NCBI GenBank assembly: GCA_021784715.1
Contig: JAJYHP010000169.1
Coordinates: 1-12,454, forward strand
DNA length: 12,454 nucleotides
Direction of reading: 5' to 3'
Source of the DNA: a bacterium
GTDB lineage: Bacteria > Eremiobacterota > Eremiobacteria > Baltobacterales > Baltobacteraceae
Shown: positions 6,171 to 12,454 of the stretch, one piece after another
Position numbering within the stretch: position 1 is the first letter of the stretch
Layout: every line of letters begins with the position of its first letter
Position numbers and translations under genes: made by a program
The notes under the pieces: model-generated
The model's database searches: none
Told to the model about the DNA's origin: nothing
Seen by the model: the letters and a program-made list of their open reading frames with translations, nothing else

Positions 6171-8148
6171 TCCCGAACACGTCATGGGAGTCGTCGGAAG
6201 CTATCCGCTCCTCGTCGCGCTCTGGTTGCTGCCGCTCTTCGGAGCGATACTGTGCTGGGCGTTCGGCCCGCAACTCAAACGCGCTGCGGGTTGGGCCGCT
6301 ACCCTGATCGCCTTCGTCGCCTTCGGGCTGACGATCGCATCGTGGGGCGCCGGAACGCAGAGCCTCAACGGTGCGCTCGGCGCCGACCAGCCGTTGGTGA
6401 GCTGGATGCCGGGCTTCCATCTCGGGCTCTTGCTCGATCCGCTCTCGCTGCTCTGGGCCTGTATCATCACCGGCGTCGGGGCGCTCATCCATCTCTACTC
6501 CATCGGTTATATGGAGGGCGATTCGGCGTTCGCGCGGTTCTTCGCGTACATGAATTTCTTCTTGTTCGCGATGTTGACGTTGGTGCTCTCCGATAACTTC
6601 GTCGGGCTCTTGGTCGGTTGGGGGCTCGTCGGCCTCGCATCGTACTTCTTAATCGGGTTCTGGTTCTATAAACCCTCGGCGGTCGCCGCGGCGCGCAAAG
6701 CCTTCGTGATCAACGTCGCCGGCGACGTCGGCATCATGTTCGCGATCTTCCTGATCGTGCAGAAGACCGGCTCCATCAGTTTCGGCAACGCCTTCGCTGC
6801 CGCCGACACCTACGGGCCGACGCTGCTGCTCGCGATCTGCATCTCGCTCTTTATCGGAGCGGCGGCGAAATCGGCCCAGGTTCCGCTGCACACCTGGCTT
6901 CCCGACGCGATGGAGGGCCCGACTCCGGTCTCGGCGCTCATCCACGCAGCGACGATGGTCACCGCGGGCGTCTATCTCATCGCGCGCTGCGCGCCGCTAT
7001 GGTCGCACGACGGCAACGCGCAGCTCCTCGTCGGAACGATCGGCGGCGTGACCGCATTGGTCGGGGCGATTCTGGGAATGGTGCAGTGGGATATCAAGCG
7101 CATCCTCGCCTATTCCACGATGTCGCAGATCGGCTACATGATTATGGGCGTCGGCGTCGGCGCATACGAAGCGGGCGTCGCGCATTTCTTCACGCATGCA
7201 TTTTTCAAGGCGCAGCTCTTCCTCGGTTCGGGTTTGATCATTCATGCACTTGCGAACGAACAGGACGTTCGGCGCATGGGCGGCCTGCGCAAACGCTTGC
7301 CGTTTGCCTTTATCGCCATGCTCGTCGGCGTGTTGGCGATCTGCGGTATCCCCGGGTTGAGCGGATCGTTCAGTAAAGATGCCGTCATTCAGGGCGCGCT
7401 CGAGCACGGGCACCCCTGGCTCTACGCCGTCGGCATCGTTACGGCGGGTATGACGGCGTACTACATGTTCCGCATGCTCTTCGTGACGTTCTTCGGCAAG
7501 TATCGCGGTGAGGTCGATCCCTCGGAGCTCGGTATCCGGCATCCCGAATTCGCCGGCACCGCGACGCATCTCGCCGATGATGGACACGAGCACCACCACG
7601 CACCGGCGTGGCTGATGAACGTTCCGGTCGCGATCCTCATCGTGCCCTCGATCTTTGCGGGATGGCTGCTCTACGGTGGCGCGAACTCGCCCTGGCACAG
7701 ATTCTTCGACCCGCAGTTCGGCGTCGGTCACTTCGTCGGGGTGCCGATCTCCGAGTTTACGACGACGCTCGTCACGCTCGCCTGCGTCGTGGTGGGCATT
7801 CTCATTGCCTACCTACGGTATGGAACGAAGGCCGCGCGTGAGGGAGCGATCGAGCGGCTTCGCCGTGAATCGGTCGGGATGTCGCCGATTCTAGCCAATG
7901 CATTCTATTTCGACGTCGCGCTCGACGCCTTATTCGTGAAAACGAGTGAAGGGCTCGGCCGGCTCGTCAGCCGGGTGCTCGATCCGCACGTCGTCGATGG
8001 TGCGGTGCGCGAAAGCACGATCGTCACGCAATGGAGCGGAGCGCTCGTGCGTTCGTTCCAAACCGGGCTGGTTCGCGCGTACGCCGTCTTTCTCGCCGTC
8101 GGCATCGCTTGTTTTGCCGCATTCTACGCCTTCCACGGAGTTCACTGA
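6163..8148 (+). CDS. nuoL: NADH-quinone oxidoreductase subunit L, with altered TM5/TM6 charge pair
   Basis: NuoL is the distal antiporter-like proton channel, with a C-terminal lateral helix. It has 661 aa, slightly longer than E. coli (613). The core family motif AAAKSAQVPLHTWLPDAMEG is at residues 233-252 (TM7 K236), followed by H261 in TM8, WDIKRILAYSTMSQIGY (309-325), H341, H345 and K349 in TM11, and K405 in the broken TM12 (GSFSKDA). The C-terminal part (about 570-661: YFDVALDALFV, QTGLVRAYAV) matches the lateral-helix end of NuoL, not NuoM or NuoN. The odd feature is that TM5 reads VGWGLVGLASYFLIGFW, with G154 (GGG, 6622-6624) where the family has Glu (E. coli E144). TM6 reads VINVAGDVG, with V185 where the family has Arg; D188 is kept. 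A His cluster (H475-H479) lies in a loop. The start overlaps nuoK by eight bases; its ribosome site is weak. Confidence 0.97.
   Translation: MANPEHVMGVVGSYPLLVALWLLPLFGAILCWAFGPQLKRAAGWAATLIAFVAFGLTIASWGAGTQSLNGALGADQPLVSWMPGFHLGLLLDPLSLLWACIITGVGALIHLYSIGYMEGDSAFARFFAYMNFFLFAMLTLVLSDNFVGLLVGWGLVGLASYFLIGFWFYKPSAVAAARKAFVINVAGDVGIMFAIFLIVQKTGSISFGNAFAAADTYGPTLLLAICISLFIGAAAKSAQVPLHTWLPDAMEGPTPVSALIHAATMVTAGVYLIARCAPLWSHDGNAQLLVGTIGGVTALVGAILGMVQWDIKRILAYSTMSQIGYMIMGVGVGAYEAGVAHFFTHAFFKAQLFLGSGLIIHALANEQDVRRMGGLRKRLPFAFIAMLVGVLAICGIPGLSGSFSKDAVIQGALEHGHPWLYAVGIVTAGMTAYYMFRMLFVTFFGKYRGEVDPSELGIRHPEFAGTATHLADDGHEHHHAPAWLMNVPVAILIVPSIFAGWLLYGGANSPWHRFFDPQFGVGHFVGVPISEFTTTLVTLACVVVGILIAYLRYGTKAAREGAIERLRRESVGMSPILANAFYFDVALDALFVKTSEGLGRLVSRVLDPHVVDGAVRESTIVTQWSGALVRSFQTGLVRAYAVFLAVGIACFAAFYAFHGVH
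8137..8140 (+). promoter_or_regulatory. Ribosome binding site of nuoM, deciding the start
   Basis: GGAG lies 7 bases before the ATG at 8148. The same frame stays open upstream to an ATG at 8031, but that 39-residue extension is arginine-rich and lies wholly inside nuoL. The ribosome site, the TGATG junction and the hydrophobic first residues (MLLALVLLPIL) all favour 8148. Confidence 0.75.
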
Positions 8149-9572
8149 TGCTGCTCGCACTCGTTCTCCTTCCCATCCTCGCAGGCTCGGCGATGCTACT
8201 CTCGCGCGGCGAAGACCGACGCGTATACCGCGGTATCGGCGTCGTGGTCGCGCTGGCGACGTTGGCGATAGCAATCGCCGCCCGCTCCGATGATTGGAGC
8301 GTGCCGTGGCTACGCGCACCCTTCGTCGCGAACTTCCACCTCGGGATTGGAACGCTCGCGTTCTGGCTGATCGCGTTGCTCGCACTCTGTACGGCTTGCG
8401 CGGTGCTCGCCGTCGATAGCGCGCGCCCGCGCGCGCTCGTCGGGCAACTCCTGCTGCTCGAGGGCACGATGCTGGGGCTCTTCATATCGCGCGATCTCTT
8501 GCTCTTCGCATTTTTTTACGATCTCATGCTCGTTCCGGTGTTTTTCGTTCTGCTCGAACGGGGCGAACATCCGCGCGATGCGTGGCGCTATATCATCTAT
8601 AACTTCGCCGGTGGGCTCTTGTTGCTATTCGCGACCGCGGCTTTCGGCGTTCTGCACGGAACGACCGACGTCATCGGGACGGCGGGCAACGCGATCTCCG
8701 GCACGTGGGCGCCGTGGATCTTCTGGGGATTTGCGATCGCCTTCCTCGTGAAGACGCCGGCATTCCCGCTGCACACCTGGATGCCCAACACCTATGCGAG
8801 CCTCCCGGCGCCGGTTGCGGCGGTCGTCGGTGCGGTGCAATCGAAAGCCGGGCTCTACGGCTTCTTCGTTATCGCGTTGGCGTTGATGCCGCAGGAGGTC
8901 GCGCGCTACTCCGGCACGCTCATCGTGCTGGGTTCGATCTCGCTGCTCTACGGTGCGGTCGCCGCGCTCGTGCAAACCGATGCGAAGCGCGTCGTCGCCT
9001 ACTCCTCGCTCTCGCATCTCGGCTTGATCGTCATCGCAATCGCCACGCAACAACCGCTCGCGCTCGCGGGCGCCGCGCTCTATATCATCGCGCACGGGCT
9101 CTTTACCGCCGCGCTCTTCATCGGCCTTGGATACGTTGAGGAACGCGAAGAGACGCGTTCGCTCGCTCGGCTGCGCGGTATCGGAGCGAAGAATCCGCGC
9201 CTCGCCGGTGCCCTTACGATCGCCGGGCTGGCGATGCTCGGCCTTCCCGGCCTCGCCGGTTTCGTCGGCGAACTGGTCATCATCACGGGAATCGTGCAGA
9301 GCGGAAATATTGCGGTCGCGGTCGTCGCCGTCATCTCCGTCGTGCTGGCATCCGCCTACGTTCTGCGCTTGTTCCAAGGAATCGTCAACGGCCCGGTCGT
9401 TCACGATCTCCCCGTCCGACGCGATCTTAGCTGGCGCGAAGGCATCGCGATCGCGCCGCTGCTCCTCGCATTGCTCTATCTCGGCGTGAACCCGCACGCC
9501 GTACTTGCCGGCGGGGCCGTCGCTATTCCACGCGCGCCGCTTTCCTCGACTTCAGGAGTTTCGACGCCATGA
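8148..9572 (+). CDS. nuoM: NADH-quinone oxidoreductase subunit M
   Basis: NuoM is the middle antiporter-like proton channel of the membrane arm. It has 474 aa from the ATG at 8148 and about 14 helices. TM7 has VKTPAFPLHTWMPN (K202), TM8 has QSKAGLYGFF (K233), and the loop and TM9/10 region has VQTDAKRVVAYSSLSHLG (275-292, H290). H316 is in IIAHGLFTAALF, and the broken TM12 has GFVGELVI (E375). Two residues depart from the common pattern. TM5 reads FFYDLMLVP, with D125 where the family has Glu in W-E (E. coli E144). The usual HTWLPDAH appears as HTWMPNTY, with N214 replacing Asp. It is shorter than E. coli NuoM (509 aa). It starts one base inside the nuoL stop (TGATG) and overlaps nuoN by four bases. 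Confidence 0.97.
   Translation: MLLALVLLPILAGSAMLLSRGEDRRVYRGIGVVVALATLAIAIAARSDDWSVPWLRAPFVANFHLGIGTLAFWLIALLALCTACAVLAVDSARPRALVGQLLLLEGTMLGLFISRDLLLFAFFYDLMLVPVFFVLLERGEHPRDAWRYIIYNFAGGLLLLFATAAFGVLHGTTDVIGTAGNAISGTWAPWIFWGFAIAFLVKTPAFPLHTWMPNTYASLPAPVAAVVGAVQSKAGLYGFFVIALALMPQEVARYSGTLIVLGSISLLYGAVAALVQTDAKRVVAYSSLSHLGLIVIAIATQQPLALAGAALYIIAHGLFTAALFIGLGYVEEREETRSLARLRGIGAKNPRLAGALTIAGLAMLGLPGLAGFVGELVIITGIVQSGNIAVAVVAVISVVLASAYVLRLFQGIVNGPVVHDLPVRRDLSWREGIAIAPLLLALLYLGVNPHAVLAGGAVAIPRAPLSSTSGVSTP
9554..9558 (+). promoter_or_regulatory. Ribosome binding site of nuoN
   Basis: AGGAG inside the 3' end of nuoM, 10 bases before the nuoN ATG at 9569, supporting the ATGA-overlap start. Confidence 0.65.
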
Positions 9573-11002
9573 CGTTGCCGTTTACCCACGTCGATTGGGC
9601 GGCGATCGCGCCGCTCGAAGTGCTCGCCGCAACCGGGTTGCTCGTGTTGCTCCTCGATCTCGTGCTGCGACCGTTCGCGCCGCGGGCGCTCTCGCTTGGG
9701 ATCGCCATTCTGGGAACGATCGCGACCGCGGTGATGATCGGGCAGCAGTACGGCACGAACGTCGCGGCATTTAACGGCGGTTATATCGTCGGCAATTTCA
9801 GCGTCCTCTTCGGTGGCGTCGTCTTGCTAGGAACGCTCGGCGCGCTCGCGCTCATGGGACGTGGAGGCGGCGATCGCGAGAGCGCCGGAACGATCGCGCT
9901 GCTGCTCTGGAGCGCGTGCGGAGCGTTGCTGCTCGCGGGTGCATCGACGACGATGACGGTCTTTCTCGGCATCGAATTGCTCTCGCTCTCGCTCTATTGC
10001 CTCTGCGGACTCGCCGATCGCGCGAGCGCGCGCGAAGCCGCGCTGAAGTATCTGCTGCTCTCCTCGACGGCATCGGCGGTCCTACTCTTCGGTATGGCGT
10101 TGCTCTTCGGCGCGAGCGGCAGCGTTTCACTTGCCGCGCTCGCGACGCCCGCGATGGTGGGGAACCCGCTCTTCTGGATGGGCAGCGGTTTCTTTCTCGT
10201 CGGCATCGCCTTCAAGCTCAGTCTCGTGCCGTTCCACGCATGGGCGCCCGATGTCTACGAAGGCGCTCCGCTCCCGATTACCGCATTTATGACCGTGGTA
10301 ACGAAAGCCGCGACGATCGCAATCTTCGCGCGCTTTGCGTATGCCGCGCTTCCAAGCGGCGCCTCGCAAATGCTGCTCCTGCCGATCTGGATCGTCGCCG
10401 GGATCTCGATGATCGTCGGCAACGTCGGTATGCTCGCGCAGCACGATCTCAAACGCCTGCTCGGATACTCCGGTATCGCGCAGGTCGGATACATTCTCGC
10501 CGCGCTCGCCGGGACGACGCGCCTGGGCCTGCGCTATGCGTTCTTTTATCTCGCCGTCTACGCGGTCATGAACCTGGGGGCATTCGCCGTCGCGGCGGCG
10601 CTCAGTACGGGCGATGCTGAAGAAGGAGCGAAGCTGGAAACCTATCGCGGGCTTGGGGCTCGCCGACCGCTGCTCGCCGCAGCGATGACGTTCTTTCTCC
10701 TGGCGCTCGCAGGGCTTCCGCCGACTGCCGGGTTCCTGGGGAAAATCCTCATTCTCGCCGCGACCGCCGGGAGCGGGTATCTCTGGCTGGCGGCGCTCCT
10801 CCTGGTCGGGACCGCGATCTCGCTCTACGCCTACGCGAAAGTCATTATGGCGATGTATCGCCCCGACCACCGCGTTCGCACCGTCGAGCTGGGAACGAGC
10901 GCGCCGTTGCCCTGGGTAAGCCTCGCGCTCTGCCTGGTAGCGACGATCGCTTTCACCTTTTATCCGCTGCTTCCGACGGGGTTGTTCCCGCTCGTCAAGT
11001 GA
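9569..11002 (+). CDS. nuoN: NADH-quinone oxidoreductase subunit N
   Basis: NuoN is the proximal antiporter-like proton channel, next to NuoJ/K. At 477 aa it matches the family length of about 480. The full set of axis residues is present: TM5 E136 in VFLGIELLSLSLY, TM7 K216 in GIAFKLSLVPFHAWAPDVYE, TM8 K246 in VVTKAATIAIF, AQHDLKRLLGYSGIAQVGY at 290-308, and K392 in the broken TM12 (TAGFLGKILIL). The TM9/10 motif has Q305 where E. coli has His, a change I recall as common outside proteobacteria. It is the last nuo gene. No hairpin-plus-T-run terminator is visible in the 53 bases before the next gene, so readthrough into the TPR gene is possible. Confidence 0.98.
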   Translation: MTLPFTHVDWAAIAPLEVLAATGLLVLLLDLVLRPFAPRALSLGIAILGTIATAVMIGQQYGTNVAAFNGGYIVGNFSVLFGGVVLLGTLGALALMGRGGGDRESAGTIALLLWSACGALLLAGASTTMTVFLGIELLSLSLYCLCGLADRASAREAALKYLLLSSTASAVLLFGMALLFGASGSVSLAALATPAMVGNPLFWMGSGFFLVGIAFKLSLVPFHAWAPDVYEGAPLPITAFMTVVTKAATIAIFARFAYAALPSGASQMLLLPIWIVAGISMIVGNVGMLAQHDLKRLLGYSGIAQVGYILAALAGTTRLGLRYAFFYLAVYAVMNLGAFAVAAALSTGDAEEGAKLETYRGLGARRPLLAAAMTFFLLALAGLPPTAGFLGKILILAATAGSGYLWLAALLLVGTAISLYAYAKVIMAMYRPDHRVRTVELGTSAPLPWVSLALCLVATIAFTFYPLLPTGLFPLVK

Positions 11003-11037
11003 ATTTTTAGGAACCTCTCGCATGGATCTCCGACTTT

Positions 11038-11046
11038 TGCTACACT
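11038..11046 (+). promoter_or_regulatory. Possible extended -10 promoter for the TPR gene
   Basis: TGC-TACACT (TGC 11038-11040, TACACT 11041-11046) matches an extended -10 element and is preceded by a T-run (11035-11038). The 3' base of TACACT is only 9 bases before the ATG at 11056, so a transcript starting about 7 bases downstream would be almost leaderless. No convincing -35 hexamer is visible (TCGCAT at 11018-11023 is at the right distance but a poor match). This is inference from sequence alone. Confidence 0.35.
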
Positions 11047-11055
11047 GAGCGGGCG

Positions 11056-12270
11056 ATGAGAACGGCCACCCTCTCGTTCGGTCTCGCCTTTGCGGGGCTC
11101 CTCGTCCTTGCCGCACTGCCAGTGTCGGCCTTGGCGGGCTTCGTCGTCAACCCGACGAGCAATCAGGTATCGCATGGGTTTCCCGCCGATCCGAAAGCGG
11201 CGGTTCGCGCGGCTCGCGCTCTCGTCGCCGAGGGGCACCTCGATCGAGCGATTGCAGCATTGAAGCTCTATGCCGTCGAGCATCCACGCGAGATCGGCGT
11301 GCGTCGCTTTCTCGGCGATCTCTACTATCGAGCTGGCAATCTCCGCGCTGCGCGGCTGACCTATCTTGCGATCGTTACCGATTTCGGTGGAGATCCGGAG
11401 ACGTACAATCGCTTGGGGAGCGTGTATGCGTCCGAGAATCACATCAATCGGGCGATTGCGTATTTCGAAAAGAGTTTGCCGGCCACCAATTCGGTGATCG
11501 ATCTCGTCTCGCTCTATCGCCGGAAGGGCGAATTACCGAATTTCGTTGCCTACGCACGTTCCCAAGCAGCCTCGCATCCGAACGGCTTCGCTTTCCAGGA
11601 CGACCTCGGCCAGGTCTATGAGGAAGTGAAGCTACCCGTGCGGGCGGAACGAGCGTTTCGTCGCGCGCTTGCGCTCGCTCCAAACGATGCGGGGGCGCTG
11701 AACGGCCTGGGATTGGCCCTCTTGGACCAAGGCCATGTGAAGGGTGCGCTCGCTAATTTTCAACGGTGCCTGAACGAGCGTCCCGGTAATTATAAGTGCA
11801 CGAATAACCTCGCAGTAGCGGATCTCGATCTCAATCGCGTCGCCGAAGCCGAAAGCCTCTTGAAAGCGGCACACGCCCGTCGCCCGGAACTCCCCGAAGC
11901 GATCGTCAACCTCGGTTATATTCGCGACGCGCGTGGCGACTGGCGCGGGGCTATTCGTCGATACCTACAGGCACTCGCCGTCGGCCCGTTCTGGAGAGAC
12001 GCCTATTTGAATCTCGGTATCGACTACGAACGTCACCATCTCTACGCGCTCGCAGAGAGCGTCCTACTAAAAGGAATCGCCGCAATTCCCTACGATGGAG
12101 CGATGCACGTGGTCCTCGGGAAGACGTATGCCGATCAAGGGAAGCGGGCGCTCGCGCTCGCGCAATACGCCTACGCGACCCACGCCCTCGATCCGCGCGT
12201 ACGCGAGGTTGCGAAAAATTTAATTGCGGCGTTAAAGCCCGTAACCCCGAGCTCGCCGCATCGTCGCTAG
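11056..12270 (+). CDS. Exported TPR-repeat protein of unknown function
   Basis: The 404 aa protein has an N-terminal signal peptide: a short basic start (MRT), a hydrophobic core at about residues 7-23, and a SALA-G cleavage site after A27. No lipobox cysteine is present. From about residue 46 to 381 the chain is a run of roughly nine or ten tetratricopeptide repeats of about 34 residues. The clearest are about 79-112 (FLGDLYYRAGNLRAARLTY), 179-212 (DDLGQVYEEVKLPVRAERAF), 213-246 (LNGLGLALLDQGHVKGALAN), 281-314 (VNLGYIRDARGDWRGAIRRY) and 347-380 (LGKTYADQGKRALALAQYAY). TPRs are protein-binding scaffolds, so the partner and process are unknown. Two cysteines (C238, C248) fall in one repeat. 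The gene is 53 bases after nuoN with no strong ribosome site, and its stop at 12268-12270 is only 7 bases before the repeat array. A complex I role is not supported by sequence. Confidence 0.9.
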   Translation: MRTATLSFGLAFAGLLVLAALPVSALAGFVVNPTSNQVSHGFPADPKAAVRAARALVAEGHLDRAIAALKLYAVEHPREIGVRRFLGDLYYRAGNLRAARLTYLAIVTDFGGDPETYNRLGSVYASENHINRAIAYFEKSLPATNSVIDLVSLYRRKGELPNFVAYARSQAASHPNGFAFQDDLGQVYEEVKLPVRAERAFRRALALAPNDAGALNGLGLALLDQGHVKGALANFQRCLNERPGNYKCTNNLAVADLDLNRVAEAESLLKAAHARRPELPEAIVNLGYIRDARGDWRGAIRRYLQALAVGPFWRDAYLNLGIDYERHHLYALAESVLLKGIAAIPYDGAMHVVLGKTYADQGKRALALAQYAYATHALDPRVREVAKNLIAALKPVTPSSPHRR

Positions 12271-12277
12271 CTGCGAA

Positions 12278-12295
12278 TGTCAGTCCGAGTAGCCG
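12278..12295 (+). repeat. Degenerate, truncated copy of the terminal repeat
   Basis: TGTCAGTCCGAGTAGCCG matches the first 18 bases of the 46-base repeat that starts at 12302, with two mismatches (positions 6 and 7). It is cut off inside the first short hairpin of the element. It begins 7 bases after the TPR stop and ends 6 bases before the first complete element. Confidence 0.7.
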
Positions 12296-12301
12296 ATATT
12301 G

Positions 12302-12389
12302 TGTCATCCCGAGTAGCCGCGAAGCGGCGTATCGAGGGAATGCGCGCCCGCCTCGATACGGGCGCTAAAGCGCCCTACTCGGCGTGACA
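12302..12389. repeat. Intergenic palindromic element with cloverleaf (four-arm) symmetry
   Basis: The 88 bases pair completely on paper. The outer stem is 12302-12316 with 12375-12389 (15 positions, one T-G wobble, one C-C mismatch). Three hairpins fill it: 12317-12327 (CCGC-GAA-GCGG), 12328-12360 (10 perfect pairs, CGTATCGAGG with CCTCGATACG, 13-base loop) and 12361-12374 (GGCGC-TAAA-GCGCC). No base is left unpaired at the four-way junction. Read on opposite strands, the two halves share the same flanks around different short hairpins. The shape recalls dispersed REP/BIME-like and TGTCATCCTGAGCGA-type repeats of other bacteria (from memory). It is neither a tRNA nor flanked by a visible transposase gene. 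No T-run follows it, so a classical terminator role is doubtful. Confidence 0.85.
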
Positions 12390-12408
12390 ATGGTTGCTCG
12401 CCAAGCGA

Positions 12409-12454
12409 TGTCATCCCGAGTAGCCGCGAAGCGGCGTATCGAGGGAATGCGCGC
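12409..12454 (+). repeat. Perfect second copy of the 46-base left half of the element, cut by window edge
   Basis: This segment is identical over 46 bases to 12302-12347 (offset 107 bases). It includes the CCGC-GAA-GCGG hairpin and the start of the 13-base loop of the central arm. Its right half, if present, lies beyond the window. It is separated from the first element by 19 unrelated bases (12390-12408). The identity indicates recent duplication or ongoing homogenisation of the array. Confidence 0.9.

Noticed and set aside
7585..7599. Histidine cluster HEHHH in a NuoL loop as a metal site
   Set aside because: His-rich stretches in this loop are frequent in NuoL proteins and vary in length; no further ligands suggest a specific site.
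8031..8147. Longer nuoM start giving 39 extra arginine-rich residues
   Set aside because: The extension lies inside nuoL, has no membrane character, and the ATG at 8148 has a better ribosome site and TGATG coupling.
11056..12270. TPR protein as a complex I assembly factor
   Set aside because: The only link is adjacency. A signal peptide points to an exported location, while complex I assembly of the peripheral arm is cytoplasmic, and a separate promoter is possible.
11951..12307. A 118-codon minus-strand open frame reaching into the repeat array
   Set aside because: Arginine-rich shadow of the TPR gene; starts within repeat DNA and has no supporting signals.
12302..12389. The cloverleaf as a tRNA gene
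   Set aside because: Arm lengths (15-position outer stem, 13-base loop on the central arm, 3-4 base loops on the others) do not fit a tRNA; there is no T-loop or CCA-type end.
12302..12389. The palindrome as a Rho-independent terminator of the TPR gene
   Set aside because: No T-run follows any stem on either strand within the visible sequence. It may still affect transcript ends but cannot be called a standard terminator.
12302..12454. The repeats as a CRISPR array
   Set aside because: Only two copies, each part of a larger inverted repeat, and the material between them is the partner arm rather than unique spacers; no cas gene is present.

Overview
The window (about 62-64% GC by eye) holds the distal two thirds of a bacterial respiratory complex I operon, nuoF-G-H-I-J-K-L-M-N in canonical order on the + strand. 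It is followed by a separate gene for a probably exported TPR-repeat protein, and then by the start of an array of structured intergenic repeats that runs off the right edge. A full NADH-input module (NuoF with FMN and N3; NuoG with N1b, N4, N5 and N7) and three full-length antiporter-like subunits (NuoL, NuoM, NuoN) point to a respiring free-living bacterium. Base composition, the many CGATCG words and the style of the terminal repeats suggest a poorly cultured high-GC phylum; Eremiobacterota/Vulcanimicrobiota is my guess from memory, with low confidence.

Layout: 1-132 is the last 43 codons of an upstream gene I cannot identify; it does not read as the usual NuoE tail. 132-5257 encodes most of the peripheral-arm subunits here (F, G, I), interrupted by the membrane subunit NuoH that forms the quinone-site floor. 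5254-11002 encodes the membrane arm J-K-L-M-N. Junctions are extremely tight: TAATG or TGATG one-base overlaps (upstream gene/F, J/K, L/M), four-base overlaps (F/G, I/J, M/N), an 8-base overlap (K/L), and gaps of only 3 and 15 bases (G/H, H/I). This indicates one polycistronic, translationally coupled unit. Electrons from NADH enter at NuoF (FMN), pass N3 to N1b/N4/N5 in NuoG, then N6a/N6b in NuoI toward the quinone site near NuoH; the membrane subunits H, J, K, L, M and N translocate protons.

The most notable protein-level signal is in the proton channels. NuoN has the canonical TM5 glutamate, NuoM has aspartate there, and NuoL has glycine. NuoL has also lost the TM6 arginine near that site, while its TM7 lysine and other polar-axis residues remain.

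The most notable DNA-level signal is at 12278-12454. A degenerate half element is followed by an 88-base sequence that folds on paper into a four-arm cloverleaf with no unpaired junction bases, and then by a perfect 46-base copy of its left half. The two halves of the cloverleaf share conserved flanks but carry different short hairpins, which suggests that structure rather than sequence is maintained. A possible extended -10 promoter lies just upstream of the TPR gene.
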